Positions 1 through 9,425 of a stretch of DNA of 64,000 nucleotides are shown here, piece by piece (position 1 is the first letter of the stretch; every line of letters begins with the position of its first letter). This stretch comes from Rhizobium esperanzae (lineage in GTDB: Bacteria > Pseudomonadota > Alphaproteobacteria > Rhizobiales > Rhizobiaceae). The stretch is from contig NZ_MXPU01000003.1 of the NCBI RefSeq assembly GCF_002204185.1, positions 186,001 to 250,000 on the forward strand, read 5' to 3'. The notes under the pieces were generated by a model. That model did not search any database. It saw only the letters and a list, made by a program, of their open reading frames with translations, and had not been told where the DNA came from. A program made the translations under genes and the position numbers.

Positions 1-2132
1 GCGAGATGAAGGAGCGCATCGCGCTGCTCGTCGGCGGCGCCGTCGAAGGCATGCCCTGGCTCGGCACCTTCCACTCGATCGGCGTCAAGCTCCTGCGCCG
101 CCATGGCGAGCTCGTCGGCCTGAGCTCCGGTTTCACCATTCTCGACACCGACGACGTCGTGCGCCTGATCAAGCAGCTGATCCAGGCCGAAGGCCTCGAC
201 GACAAGCGCTGGCCGGCCAAGCAATTCGCCGGCATGATCGACACCTGGAAGAACAAGGGCCTCGGCCCCGCCGATATCCCCGAGGGCGATGCCCGCGCCT
301 TTGCCAATGGCCGCGGCCGTGAACTCTATTTCGCCTATCAGGCGCGCCTGACGACGCTGAACGCGTGCGATTTCGGCGACCTGCTGATGCATCCGATCGC
401 GATCTTCCGCAAGAACCCGGATCTCCTGAAGGAATATCACGGCCGCTTCCGTTATATCCTCGTCGACGAATATCAGGATACCAACACCGCCCAATATATG
501 TGGCTGAGGCTGCTGGCCCAGCGCGCCAAGGGCGAGCCGCAGAATGTCTGCTGCGTCGGTGACGACGACCAGTCGATCTATGGCTGGCGCGGCGCGGAGG
601 TCGACAATATCCTGCGCTTCGAGAAGGATTTCCCCGGCGCCAAAGTCATCAAGCTGGAGCGCAACTACCGTTCGACCGAACATATCCTCGGCGCGGCCGC
701 CCACCTGATCGCCCACAATGAAGGCCGCCTGGGCAAGACGCTATTCACCGACCGCGCCGATCCCGACGACGTCAAGGTGCAGGTTCACGCGTCCTGGGAC
801 TCCGAGGAGGAAGCCCGCGCCATCGGCGAGGAGATCGAGCAACTCCAGCGCAGCAAGCATCTGCTGAACGATATGGCGATCCTCGTGCGCGCCTCCTTCC
901 AGATGCGCGAATTCGAAGATCGCTTCGTCACCCTTGGCCTTAACTACCGCGTCATCGGTGGCCCGCGCTTCTATGAGCGCCTCGAAATCCGCGATGCCTT
1001 GGCCTATTTTCGGCTCGTCGCACAACCGGCCGACGACCTTGCCTTCGAACGCATCATCAACACGCCGAAGCGCGGCCTCGGCGATACCACGGTGCGTGCG
1101 CTGCATGACTATGCCCGCGCCCGCGACATCCCCATGCTGGCAGCGGCCGCCGACATCATCGAAACGGACGAGTTGAAGCCGAAGGCTCGCAAAGCCCTCT
1201 TCGACGTGGTTCAATTTTTCCGCCGGTGGCAGGAACTGCTTGAAAACACACCGCATACCGAACTTGCCGAGCAGATCCTCGAAGAGTCCGGCTATACCGA
1301 CATGTGGAAGAACGACAAGAGCGCTGAAGCCCCGGGCCGTCTCGAAAACCTCAAGGAACTGATCCGCTCGATGGAAAGCTTCGAGTCGATGCGCGGCTTT
1401 CTCGAACACGTCTCCCTTGTGATGGATGCCGAGACCAACGAGAACCTTGACGCCGTTTCGATCATGACGCTGCATTCTGCCAAGGGCCTGGAATTCGACA
1501 CCGTCTTCCTCCCCGGCTGGGAGGAGGGCCTGTTCCCGCATCAGCGCTCGCTCGATGAAAGCGGCCGCGCCGGCCTGGAGGAGGAACGCCGCCTCGCCTA
1601 TGTCGGCATCACCCGCGCCAAACGCCGCTGCCACATCTGGTTCGTCTCCAACCGCCGCATTCACGGTCTCTGGCAATCGACCCTGCCCTCGCGTTTCCTG
1701 GACGAACTGCCGGAGAGCCATGTCGAGGTCGCCGAAATGGAGCAGAGCTACGGCGGTTACGGCCGCGGCGGCTACGGCCAGTCACGCTTCGACAAGGCCG
1801 AACCCTTTGCCAACTCCTATTCCACGCCCGGCTGGAAACGTGCCCAGGCCAACAAGACCGACGCCACCCGCGACAACTGGGGTACCCGCTCCGGCCACGC
1901 CGTCGAACGCATCGGCTATGGCGAAAGCGGCCCGAAGGGACGCATGATCGACGGCGAACTGGTGGCGAAGTCAACGTCCTCGGAGCCGTCGCGCTTCACC
2001 CTCGGCGACCGCGTATTCCACATGAAGTTCGGCAACGGCAACATCACCGGCATTGAAGGCAACAAGCTGACGATCGATTTCGATCGCGCCGGACAGAAGC
2101 GGGTGCTGGACGGGTTCGTCGAGCGCGTCTGA
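1..2132 (+). CDS. uvrD: ATP-dependent DNA helicase UvrD/PcrA (5' truncated by window)
   Basis: Superfamily 1A 3'-5' DNA helicase that unwinds DNA in excision and mismatch repair. The reading frame is already open at base 3, and the first visible residues (REMKERI) are internal to the family, so the Walker A region and the true start lie upstream. Visible helicase motifs in order: LGTFHSIG (Ib), VDEYQDTN (II), GDDDQSIYGWRGA (III), LERNYRS (IV), MTLHSAKGLEFD (V) and YVGITRAKRR (VI). A Gly/Tyr-rich linker follows, then the PcrA/UvrD-type C-terminal module ending FVERV. About 709 residues are present, so only roughly 100 are missing. Family assignment is firm; UvrD versus PcrA naming is a convention. 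Confidence 0.96.
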   Translation, partial: EMKERIALLVGGAVEGMPWLGTFHSIGVKLLRRHGELVGLSSGFTILDTDDVVRLIKQLIQAEGLDDKRWPAKQFAGMIDTWKNKGLGPADIPEGDARAFANGRGRELYFAYQARLTTLNACDFGDLLMHPIAIFRKNPDLLKEYHGRFRYILVDEYQDTNTAQYMWLRLLAQRAKGEPQNVCCVGDDDQSIYGWRGAEVDNILRFEKDFPGAKVIKLERNYRSTEHILGAAAHLIAHNEGRLGKTLFTDRADPDDVKVQVHASWDSEEEARAIGEEIEQLQRSKHLLNDMAILVRASFQMREFEDRFVTLGLNYRVIGGPRFYERLEIRDALAYFRLVAQPADDLAFERIINTPKRGLGDTTVRALHDYARARDIPMLAAAADIIETDELKPKARKALFDVVQFFRRWQELLENTPHTELAEQILEESGYTDMWKNDKSAEAPGRLENLKELIRSMESFESMRGFLEHVSLVMDAETNENLDAVSIMTLHSAKGLEFDTVFLPGWEEGLFPHQRSLDESGRAGLEEERRLAYVGITRAKRRCHIWFVSNRRIHGLWQSTLPSRFLDELPESHVEVAEMEQSYGGYGRGGYGQSRFDKAEPFANSYSTPGWKRAQANKTDATRDNWGTRSGHAVERIGYGESGPKGRMIDGELVAKSTSSEPSRFTLGDRVFHMKFGNGNITGIEGNKLTIDFDRAGQKRVLDGFVERV

Positions 2133-2157
2133 CCGCGCGACGAAACCACGCGAACAG

Positions 2158-2505
2158 TCACCCAAACATCCGCATACTGCTGAGCCCGAGGATGTCGTTC
2201 AGCAGGGCGATCCCCATTCCGATGGCGACGATCGACAATCCGATCAGGAACAGCCGGCGCGCCCGGTCGTATTTGACGGCGAGCAGCGAATCTCGCGCCA
2301 AGAGGTCGGCAAACACCTTCACCTGAATGGCGATGCCGACGGTCAGGAATGACATCGGCAGCAGATCGACGCGGCTCCAGTCATTCGGGTTGGAAACCCA
2401 CAGACTGATGAAGTTGAGCGAGAAACCAAGGATGATTCCGGTTGCCGTTAACGATCCGTTGCGGAAGGTTGCATCGATCTTTTCATCTGTCTGGGGTTCG
2501 GACAT
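2158..2505 (-). CDS. small hypothetical membrane protein (115 aa)
   Basis: Unrecognised protein with about three hydrophobic segments (near residues 20-37, 49-66 and 85-107), so probably an inner-membrane protein. An open frame continues upstream to 3333, but that extension runs antisense through pncA. I therefore place the start at the methionine of MSEPQTDEKI, where membrane-protein-like composition begins. The gene converges on uvrD, with 25 bp between the two stop codons. No motif gives a function. Confidence 0.6.
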   Translation of the reverse strand: MSEPQTDEKIDATFRNGSLTATGIILGFSLNFISLWVSNPNDWSRVDLLPMSFLTVGIAIQVKVFADLLARDSLLAVKYDRARRLFLIGLSIVAIGMGIALLNDILGLSSMRMFG

Positions 2506-2748
2506 GGTCTCCGTCTCGGCTTGCTGCTCGGGCAAGAAAGGCAGAAATCGGGGCGGCCGGCAAGGCCGGCCTCTTTGCTGGACGCAACCGGCAGCTATCG
2601 CATTGGTTGAATTAGCGAATTCTTTTCCGCCGACTGCTACCAACAGTGACAGAATTAACGCTTGCATGCGGGCTCCCGGGAATTCACTAGTTGATGCATT
2701 CGGTGCACTTGGCATTTGCATTGCCATAACGCGAAGGGATTGGCCTTG

Positions 2749-3375
2749 ATGAAAGCGCTGCTGCTCGTCGATATCCAGAACGGCTTCTGTCCGGGAGGAA
2801 ACCTGCCGGTGCCGGACGGCGACAAGGTCGTTCCCGTCGCAAACAGGCTGATCGACAGCGGCAAATACGATCTGATCGTCGCCTCCCAGGACTGGCATCC
2901 GCCCGGCCACGGCAGCTTCGCCTCCGCCCACCCGGGCGCCGCCCCCTTCGAGATGGGCGAACTCTCTGGCAAGCCGCAGATGATGTGGCCGGACCACTGC
3001 GTCCAGGGCACGCTCGATGCCGAACTGCATCCCGCGCTCAAATCCGAAGAGATCGACCTGATCCAGCAGAAGGGCGAGAATCCCAAGATCGACAGCTATT
3101 CGGCCTTTCGCGATAATGACCGGGATGCCTCGACCGGCCTTTCCGACTTCCTCGAAGACCAGGGCGTCACCGATCTCGATGTCTGCGGCCTCGCCACCGA
3201 TTACTGCGTCAAGTTCTCCGCGCTCGATGCGCTGGAAATGATGCCGGGCATACGGGTGCGCTTCATCGAGGACGCCAGCCGCGGCATCACTCCCGAAGGC
3301 GTTGCCGCCGCCATCGACGAGATGCAGGCGCATGGCATCGCGATTATCGACAGCGCCAAGGCTCTGGCCGGCTAA
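2749..3375 (+). CDS. pncA: nicotinamidase / pyrazinamidase
   Basis: Isochorismatase-fold amidase that hydrolyses nicotinamide to nicotinate for NAD salvage. Family signatures are present: LLVDIQNGFCPGG near the N-terminus with the catalytic Asp, the metal-ligand stretch SQDWHPPGHGSF, and the nucleophile Cys in CGLATDYCVKFSALDA. The length (208 aa) is normal. An upstream in-frame ATG at 2716 would add 11 unconserved residues. The ATG at 2749 begins the conserved MKALLLVD and is chosen. Confidence 0.95.
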   Translation: MKALLLVDIQNGFCPGGNLPVPDGDKVVPVANRLIDSGKYDLIVASQDWHPPGHGSFASAHPGAAPFEMGELSGKPQMMWPDHCVQGTLDAELHPALKSEEIDLIQQKGENPKIDSYSAFRDNDRDASTGLSDFLEDQGVTDLDVCGLATDYCVKFSALDALEMMPGIRVRFIEDASRGITPEGVAAAIDEMQAHGIAIIDSAKALAG

Positions 3376-3462
3376 CTCACGCTAAAGATAATGCGGGGAT
3401 GTCGGAACGGCTCACGCCCACCCGTCCTTGGCTCTGAACACGCCAACCATGGAAGCCGAGAG

Positions 3463-4128
3463 ATGAGAAAGCTTGTGACCGCAGCCTTTGTGAGCCTGGA
3501 TGGCGTAATGCAGGCGCCCGGTGCGCCTGAGGAGGACCCGACCGGCGGCTTCACCCTTGGCGGCTGGACCGCCAACTACTGGGACGAGACGATGGGCCAG
3601 TTCATGGATGGGATCTTCACCGATCCCTTCGCGCTGCTGCTTGGCCGCAAGACTTACGAGATCTTCGCCGCCCATTGGCCCTATGTCGGCGAAGACGATC
3701 CCATCGGCAAAGCCTTCAGCGCCGCGACCAAATATGTCGCGACCACCTCGAAAGAGCCGTTCACCTGGGAAAATACCATTGCGCTGCGCGGCGATGTCGC
3801 CGCCGAAATTGCCGGGTTGAAACGGGAGGACGGCCCCGACCTCCTGACGCAGGGCAGCAGCGGCCTCGTGCAAACCCTGCTGGCGCATGACCTGATTGAT
3901 GAACTCCGGCTCCTGACCTTCCCCGTGATCCTCGGGCCCGGCAAGCGCCTGTTCGGCGATGGCGCCAAGCCGGAAGCGCTGCAGCTCATCGCCAACTCGG
4001 TATCAACGACCGGCGTCATCATGAGCGTCTACAAGCGTGCCGGCGAGGTCAAGCCCGGGAGCTTCGCGATTGCCGAGCCCTCGCACGCCGAGCTCGCACG
4101 CCGCGCGCGAATGAAGCGCGAGGGCTGA
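3463..4128 (+). CDS. dihydrofolate-reductase-like RibD C-terminal family protein
   Basis: Single-domain protein of the RibD-C/DHFR-like reductase superfamily (221 aa). The start MRKLVTAAFVSLDGVMQAPG, the LLGRKTYEIFAAHWP segment and the C-terminal LIDELRLLTFPVILGPGKRLF are typical of the family. A purine-rich ribosome-binding stretch precedes the ATG at 3463; an in-frame ATG at 3391 is further from it. Members of this group are usually NAD(P)H-binding reductases of unknown substrate. It lies 87 bp after pncA on the same strand. There is no deaminase domain, so it is not a full RibD. Confidence 0.85.
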   Translation: MRKLVTAAFVSLDGVMQAPGAPEEDPTGGFTLGGWTANYWDETMGQFMDGIFTDPFALLLGRKTYEIFAAHWPYVGEDDPIGKAFSAATKYVATTSKEPFTWENTIALRGDVAAEIAGLKREDGPDLLTQGSSGLVQTLLAHDLIDELRLLTFPVILGPGKRLFGDGAKPEALQLIANSVSTTGVIMSVYKRAGEVKPGSFAIAEPSHAELARRARMKREG

Positions 4129-4176
4129 GAAGTGTGGGCGAGTGAAAGAGCTGATGCCAGGCTGCTGTCTGGCTTC

Positions 4177-5769
4177 TTATTTCAAGACATAAGCGTCGTA
4201 GGTCTCATCGCTTCCGGCAGCCGGGCCGAAGCGTTTGATGAGCTCTGTCGCGCTTTGGAAAGCCGAAATATCCTCAGGCGTCAGAGACAGCCGCCAAACA
4301 TAGCTTTCACGCAAGGAGACCGGAGCGGTAATCTGATCGAGCCGCTGCGAAAGAAGAATGACGACGGGCACCTTCTCACTCTCCCGCAATCGGCGTGCCG
4401 ATTGGAGGATGTCGGCAAGGCTGAGCGAAAGCCGTGCGTTGCGGGTATATCGCACGATGGCGCCGAACCGGTCCTCCCGCAGAAGATAGGTACGGTTGGA
4501 AACGTAGTAAGGCAGCGCTTCCACGAGATAATCGGGATCCGCCATGATGATCGCATCCTTGAGATCGGGGCGTGATTGCATGAACGCACCGACATCCTTG
4601 CTCCGGCTGAAAGGTATTTCGGCCACGAAGGTCCGATTGACCTTTACGGCAGCGGACATGACCTGCAGCGCCAGCAATATCGTGAAGCACAGGCGGCCAA
4701 ACTTTACGATGCGGCCGGCAGCCGCCGCGCCGGAAACGCCCGCCCCGTCACCCTGGATGTGTCTAGTCAAGGCGGTCATCGCGATCATGAAGACCAGCCA
4801 GAGCGCCTGGTGTCTATATCCGCCCGGATAAACGAGCGTAAACAGCAACGAGAGCCCTAACAGCACCAGCGCCGCTGCGATCATGGCCGCCGGTCGGTTC
4901 GCCAACCCTAACAGGCTGCCGTAGATCAGCACCGACATCAAAGCTGCGAAGATGCGGAAAGCCGACGGATCGGCCACCATCAATCCGAGAATACTGTCGG
5001 GATAGAACGACAGAAAATGCGAACTGGCCAGCGCAAGAGCACGAAGGGCGAGCAAAGCGAAATTCTCGCCGCTGAGGTCGTTCTGCCCTGTATCATTGAA
5101 GGTCGGATAGACCGTGAGGAAACACAGAACAACTCCAACCGCGGCCAAGACTGCGGCTGTCGCAAAGCCGCGATACTCCCGTAAAGGAGACCTTGGCCGC
5201 GCCAGAACCAAATCAAAAAACCAATAAGCCAGGAAGCCGCCGACAAGGACCACCGAATGCACATTGGTGTTTGCCAGCAAGGCAAACAGCAGGCCGCTCC
5301 ATATGCCATTGCGCACTCCCTTCTGCCACGTCAGGACGATCACAAAGACCATCAGCATGCTGATGCCGTAGTTTCGCGACATCGCGGCGTATTCGAAAAC
5401 CGAAAAACTGCCGAACAGCGACAGCAGCATGATGGAAAGAGGCAGCTTCAGCCTGAAGACGAGAAGACAGGCCGCAGCCGCCGCAATCGTCAGCGCCACG
5501 ACCTTCAAAACGACGGGTGAGCCTACCAACGCATGGGCGGCGCGCAGAAGGATATACCAGATGGCAGGATGGCCTTCGCCTTGCATCTGGCGAAGCATAT
5601 CGGCGAAATTGTCTCCCTGAAGGGCCAGCGACAATGCGCGAACTTCGTCACGCCAGACGGTTTCGGACCAGCCAAGCGCGGACGCTAGTGCAAGCCAGAC
5701 GAAGAAGATCAGCGCCCTGCCAAGCTTCGCCGAACGGGATTCATCAACAATGGAGACGATCGAGGCCAA
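4177..5769 (-). CDS. GT-C-type membrane glycosyltransferase (ArnT/PMT-like)
   Basis: Integral membrane protein of 530 residues with roughly ten hydrophobic segments. It has the GT-C layout: after the first membrane helix comes a short acidic motif (WRDEVRALSLA, near residue 40) and then GEGHPAIWYILLR, matching the first periplasmic loop that carries the catalytic acidic residue in dolichyl/polyprenyl-phosphate-mannose transferases. The C-terminal about 170 residues are soluble. It probably transfers a polyprenyl-phosphate-linked sugar to an envelope acceptor, but donor and acceptor cannot be read from the sequence. It is monocistronic, converging on the RibD-C gene. By eye its codon usage is less GC-rich than the neighbours. 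Confidence 0.75.
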   Translation of the reverse strand: MASIVSIVDESRSAKLGRALIFFVWLALASALGWSETVWRDEVRALSLALQGDNFADMLRQMQGEGHPAIWYILLRAAHALVGSPVVLKVVALTIAAAAACLLVFRLKLPLSIMLLSLFGSFSVFEYAAMSRNYGISMLMVFVIVLTWQKGVRNGIWSGLLFALLANTNVHSVVLVGGFLAYWFFDLVLARPRSPLREYRGFATAAVLAAVGVVLCFLTVYPTFNDTGQNDLSGENFALLALRALALASSHFLSFYPDSILGLMVADPSAFRIFAALMSVLIYGSLLGLANRPAAMIAAALVLLGLSLLFTLVYPGGYRHQALWLVFMIAMTALTRHIQGDGAGVSGAAAAGRIVKFGRLCFTILLALQVMSAAVKVNRTFVAEIPFSRSKDVGAFMQSRPDLKDAIIMADPDYLVEALPYYVSNRTYLLREDRFGAIVRYTRNARLSLSLADILQSARRLRESEKVPVVILLSQRLDQITAPVSLRESYVWRLSLTPEDISAFQSATELIKRFGPAAGSDETYDAYVLK

Positions 5770-5862
5770 ATGACACGCAACCCGGTGAATGAAAGCGTGA
5801 CGACCATATCGGCCGGGACATAATTTGGCGTTAAATGAACGCTCCGATTTGATCTCCAGGCA

Positions 5863-6108
5863 CTAGGATTTTTCCTCCCTCTCGAGAAGATGGATGTCCT
5901 CGGCCACGTCTTCCATTCTCTTCAACAAGGCTGCCTGAGCATCTCTCAGACCGCGATTATAGATGTAAGGCCCGATCTCCTCGGTGAAGAAATCGAGCAG
6001 GAATTCGGCCGGCAAGGCGCCGATGGGCTCAAGTTCCCGGTCGAAATAGGCGCGGACGCGCGAAACGATTTCAGCCTTTTCTTCCTTCGAAAACTCGATC
6101 TTCTTCAT
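5863..6108 (-). CDS. DUF2164 family protein
   Basis: Small soluble acidic protein (81 aa) starting MKKIEFSKEEKAEIV and containing the block GALPAEFLLDFFTEEIGPYIYNRGL, which is the hallmark of DUF2164. Function is unknown. The C-terminus is a charged amphipathic helix. The start is the ATG at 6108; a purine-rich GAGAACCTC stretch precedes it on the coding strand. The 132 bp to azlC hold divergent promoters. Confidence 0.85.
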   Translation of the reverse strand: MKKIEFSKEEKAEIVSRVRAYFDRELEPIGALPAEFLLDFFTEEIGPYIYNRGLRDAQAALLKRMEDVAEDIHLLEREEKS

Positions 6109-6240
6109 GAGGTTCTCTCCGTCGGATGCAATCAGGCCTTTGATGCTTCAGCGAAATCGATTGGTCAATCAACGAAATTCAATTGCCGTGACAGGTCTTA
6201 GCCCATAAGTGAAACCTGAATTTCCAACAGGATCACCCAC

Positions 6241-6972
6241 ATGAATCGCGCCGACTTTGTTGAAGGTTTGCGGGGCGGCTCCGCCGTTGCGCTGGCATCG
6301 GCGCCCTTTGGCGCTTTGTTCGGGGCGCTCGCGGTCGAAAACGGCATGTCACTCTCCGAGGTCGCCTTCATGAGCGCCACAGTCTATGCGGGCGCCAGCC
6401 AGATGGTCGGCATCGAACTCTTCGGCCACAATGTCCACGCCTGGCTGATCGTGTTGTCGATTCTCGCCGTCAATTTCCGCCACGTGCTCTATTCGGCGGC
6501 CTTGGCGCGCTACATCGGCCATTTCACGCGGGTCCAGAAATTCTTCACCTTCTTCCTGCTCGTCGATCCGCAATTTGCCGAAGCGGTGAAGCGCAGCGAG
6601 GCCGGCAAACCGCTGACCTTCGCCTGGTATTTCGGCTTCGGCATCATCATCTACATTCCCTGGGTGCTGATCAGTGTCGCCGGCGGAATGCTCGGCGGCT
6701 TCATCGGCGATCCTAAGGCGATCGGACTCGATATCCTGCTGCCGGCCTATTTCCTCGGCATCGTCCTCGGCTTCCGCAAGCGAGATAATTTCCTGCCCGT
6801 GGCGCTCGTCAGCGCGGTGGCATCAGTGCTCGCCTACCGTTATGTCGGCTCGCCATGGCATGTCAGCCTGGGTGCGGCCGCCGGCATCGTGCTGGCTGCC
6901 CTGCTGCCGCTGCCGCGCGAGGTGCCGGATCTCCAAGCTGACGCCCTTCAATCCGAAGTGCACGAGGTCTGA
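6241..6972 (+). CDS. azlC: AzlC family branched-chain amino acid exporter subunit
   Basis: Large membrane subunit of the two-component AzlCD/YgaZH-type exporter of branched-chain amino acids. The N-terminal signature is clear: GSAVALASAPFGALFGALA, then FMSATVYAGASQ near residues 41-52. About seven hydrophobic helices and the usual length (243 aa) fit. It is followed 3 bp later by the small subunit. The exact substrate (valine, methionine or others) is inferred from the family only. Confidence 0.93.
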   Translation: MNRADFVEGLRGGSAVALASAPFGALFGALAVENGMSLSEVAFMSATVYAGASQMVGIELFGHNVHAWLIVLSILAVNFRHVLYSAALARYIGHFTRVQKFFTFFLLVDPQFAEAVKRSEAGKPLTFAWYFGFGIIIYIPWVLISVAGGMLGGFIGDPKAIGLDILLPAYFLGIVLGFRKRDNFLPVALVSAVASVLAYRYVGSPWHVSLGAAAGIVLAALLPLPREVPDLQADALQSEVHEV

Positions 6973-6975
6973 GCG

Positions 6976-7284
6976 ATGGAATTCGATCTCCACATGGCGC
7001 TCGTCATCCTCGCCGCAGCGGTCGCCACTTTCGCCACCCGCATCGGCGGCTATATCCTCATCACCCGCATGAAGAGCATTCCGCCGCGCATGGAAGCGGC
7101 GCTGAATGCCGTGCCGGCCGCCGTGCTGACGACGCTGGTCGCGCCTGCCTTCTTCATCGGCGGCTGGGAATCGAAACTGGCGCTCGCCGTCGCCCTCTTC
7201 ATCGGCCTGCGTTTCACCCATACATGGATGCTGGTCGCCGCCTGGATAGTCGTAATGATCTGGCGCCATGGCGCCGGCGTTTGA
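6976..7284 (+). CDS. azlD: AzlD domain small subunit of amino acid exporter
   Basis: 102-residue membrane protein with three to four hydrophobic helices, and ATFATRIGGYILI near the N-terminus as in AzlD/YgaH proteins. It is the obligate partner of the AzlC protein encoded immediately upstream; the 3-bp spacing implies coupled translation. A GC-rich palindrome (7272-7279 paired with 7285-7292) overlaps its stop codon. That could slow transcription, but no T-run follows. Confidence 0.92.
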   Translation: MEFDLHMALVILAAAVATFATRIGGYILITRMKSIPPRMEAALNAVPAAVLTTLVAPAFFIGGWESKLALAVALFIGLRFTHTWMLVAAWIVVMIWRHGAGV

Positions 7285-7310
7285 CGCCGGCGTTAGGCGC
7301 CACCACTAGT

Positions 7311-9146
7311 CTAATATTCCAAGGGCAGCGTCGCGTTTTCGAGCCACGCCCTGACGTCGTGATCGTGGATGAGCGGCATCAGCGCCTCGCATGTGCGGCG
7401 GTGATAGTCGTTGAACCAGTGCAGCTCATCATGGGTCAGAAGCTCGGGAATGACGAGGCTGCGGTCGATCGGGCAGAAGGTCAGCGTCTCGAAGCCGAGC
7501 ATGGGCATGTCGCCGCCTTCGATCTCCTCGGCGCCGCGCACGTAGATCAGGTTTTCGATGCGGATGCCGAAGCTGCCCGGCCGGTAATAGCCCGGCTCAT
7601 TCGAAAGGATCATGCCGGGCAGCAGCTCCTGCGTCGAAAGCCTGGAGATGCGCTGCGGCCCCTCATGTACCGAGAGATAAGAGCCGACGCCATGGCCCGT
7701 GCCATGGGCGAAATCGGCCCCTGCCCGCCACAATGCGATGCGCGCCAACGGATCGAGGTCACAGCCGCGCGTGCCCTTGGGGAAGCGCGCCGTGCTGATT
7801 TGTATCATGCCCTTCAGCACCAGCGTGAAGAAGCGGCGATGCTCCTCCGAAACCGCGCCGATCCCCACCGTGCGGGTGATGTCGGTCGTGCCGTTGAGAT
7901 ATTGCGCGCCGGAATCGATCAGGAAGAGTTCGCCGGCCTCGATCATCCGGTTGGTCTCGGTCGTCACCCGGTAATGCATGATCGCCGCATGCTCGCCGGC
8001 GCCTGATATAGTATCGAAAGAAATGTCCTTCAGCGGATTCTGCATGCTTTGGCCGACGCGGGCGCGCGCCGCTTCGAGCCGCTCGGCGGCGGCGATCTCG
8101 CTCACCGTGCCGGGTTTCTCCTGCGACAGCCAGTAAAGGAATTCCACCATCGCCGCCCCATCCTGCAGATGCGCGGCGGCCGAGCCGTTGATCTCGACAT
8201 CGTTCTTCACCGCCCGCGGCAACTTGGCGGGGTCGAGACCTTCGACTGCCTCTCCCCCCGCCTTGCGAATAATGTCTGCGAGCGCATAGGAAGCGATATC
8301 GGGATCGACCAGCACGCGGCCGCCATCCCTGGAAACCGCCGCCAGCCGTTCTTCCAGCGCCGAAGGCGGCAGCTGAGTGCAGATTTGGCCAAGATAGGCC
8401 TCCGCTTCGATGCCGGTCTTGCGCTTGTCAAGGAAGAGCTCTGCCCGACCATCGGCATGAATGATGGCGCGCGCCAAGGGATGCGGCGTATGCGGCACGT
8501 CGGCGCCGCGTATGTTGAAGGCCCAGGCGACCGAAGAGGGATCGGCAATCAGCACCGCCGCCAGGTTCTTCTTCGACAGACCTTCGGCAATCATGGCAAT
8601 CTTATCGCTGGCCAAGACACCGGCCTGGGCGACATTCTGGATGGTGACGGGCCCCAGCGGCTCGACCGGCCGATCGCTCCAGAGCCTGTCGAGCGGATTG
8701 TGCGGCAGGAAGATCAGCGTCCCGCCGATCTCCGCAAGCGCCTTTTCCAGACGGCGAATCTCAGCGCCGGAATGCAGCCAGGGATCGATGCCGAGCTTGA
8801 GACCTTTGGCGCCGTTTGCGGCAAGCCAGACGTGCGGCGGCTCGTTGACGAGATCACCGCCTGAAAATACCGTGCCGTCGACCTGTTCGGCAAGCTGGGT
8901 GACATAGCGCCCGTCGACGAAGACGATCGCCTGCGAGCGCAGGACGAGGGCGACGCCCGCCGAACCCGTGAAGCCCGTCAACCAGGCAAGACGCTCCGAG
9001 CATGCGGGGACATATTCGCCGTTGAATTCGTCGGCGCGCGGCACGAGGAAGGCGTCGATGCCGAGCGAATCGAAAGTGGCGCGGAGTGCCGATACCCGAT
9101 CCCTGCCAAAATGCGGCGTGGAGGTGACGTCGAAAGACTGGAACAT
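7311..9146 (-). CDS. pepP: Xaa-Pro aminopeptidase (M24B family)
   Basis: Metallopeptidase that removes N-terminal residues preceding proline. Of its 611 residues, the first about 300 form two creatinase-N-like domains (FLVPRADEFNGEYVP, TGFTGSAGVALV). The M24 domain follows with the metal ligands in LIDSGAQY and GTTDITRT (Asp, Asp), HGTGHGVGSYLSVHEGP (His), NEPGYY (Glu) and IRIENL (Glu). An M24-C extension sits at the end (HDELHWFNDYHRRTC). The frame is open upstream to 9872, but that part is non-conserved and crosses the 57-codon gene. The start MFQSFDVTSTPHFG at 9146 gives the family length. Confidence 0.93.
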   Translation of the reverse strand: MFQSFDVTSTPHFGRDRVSALRATFDSLGIDAFLVPRADEFNGEYVPACSERLAWLTGFTGSAGVALVLRSQAIVFVDGRYVTQLAEQVDGTVFSGGDLVNEPPHVWLAANGAKGLKLGIDPWLHSGAEIRRLEKALAEIGGTLIFLPHNPLDRLWSDRPVEPLGPVTIQNVAQAGVLASDKIAMIAEGLSKKNLAAVLIADPSSVAWAFNIRGADVPHTPHPLARAIIHADGRAELFLDKRKTGIEAEAYLGQICTQLPPSALEERLAAVSRDGGRVLVDPDIASYALADIIRKAGGEAVEGLDPAKLPRAVKNDVEINGSAAAHLQDGAAMVEFLYWLSQEKPGTVSEIAAAERLEAARARVGQSMQNPLKDISFDTISGAGEHAAIMHYRVTTETNRMIEAGELFLIDSGAQYLNGTTDITRTVGIGAVSEEHRRFFTLVLKGMIQISTARFPKGTRGCDLDPLARIALWRAGADFAHGTGHGVGSYLSVHEGPQRISRLSTQELLPGMILSNEPGYYRPGSFGIRIENLIYVRGAEEIEGGDMPMLGFETLTFCPIDRSLVIPELLTHDELHWFNDYHRRTCEALMPLIHDHDVRAWLENATLPLEY

Positions 9147-9300
9147 GCTGAAAACCCGAATGGTTGAGACGAATCCGGTTAAATGGGATAACGGCCATGT
9201 TAGCGAAATTTCAATCGATGGGGAGAAAAAGCGACGAAACGAGTCGAAACCCTTGGGGCCGCTCAGCATTTTGACAGAACTGTGACGGCAAAAGTTAATT

Positions 9301-9316
9301 TGGCACGCTTTATGCA
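9301..9316 (+). promoter_or_regulatory. candidate sigma-54 (-24/-12) promoter
   Basis: TGGCACGCTTTATGCA matches the RpoN consensus TGGCACG-N4-TTGCA with one mismatch and the required GG-N10-GC spacing. It lies 110 bp upstream of the 57-codon gene in the same orientation. A sigma-70-like TTGACA box is also present at 9271-9276. No activator-binding site was identified, so use of the site is inference. Confidence 0.45.
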
Positions 9317-9425
9317 TTAGCCGCATAGCTCCCATGAGGAAAACCCTCTGCCTCCGCATTTCAGAATAGCTATATAGGCGCCATCGAACGGTTCGCATGA
9401 ACCAGCAACCAAAGGATTTTTTGAA

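Noticed and set aside
741..1721. 326-codon minus-strand frame inside uvrD
   Set aside because: Antisense shadow of a conserved helicase; no SD and no family resemblance.
2506..3333. Long minus-strand open frame extending the 115-aa protein to 391 aa
   Set aside because: It runs antisense through pncA, whose motifs are unmistakable; only the last 115 codons look like a real protein.
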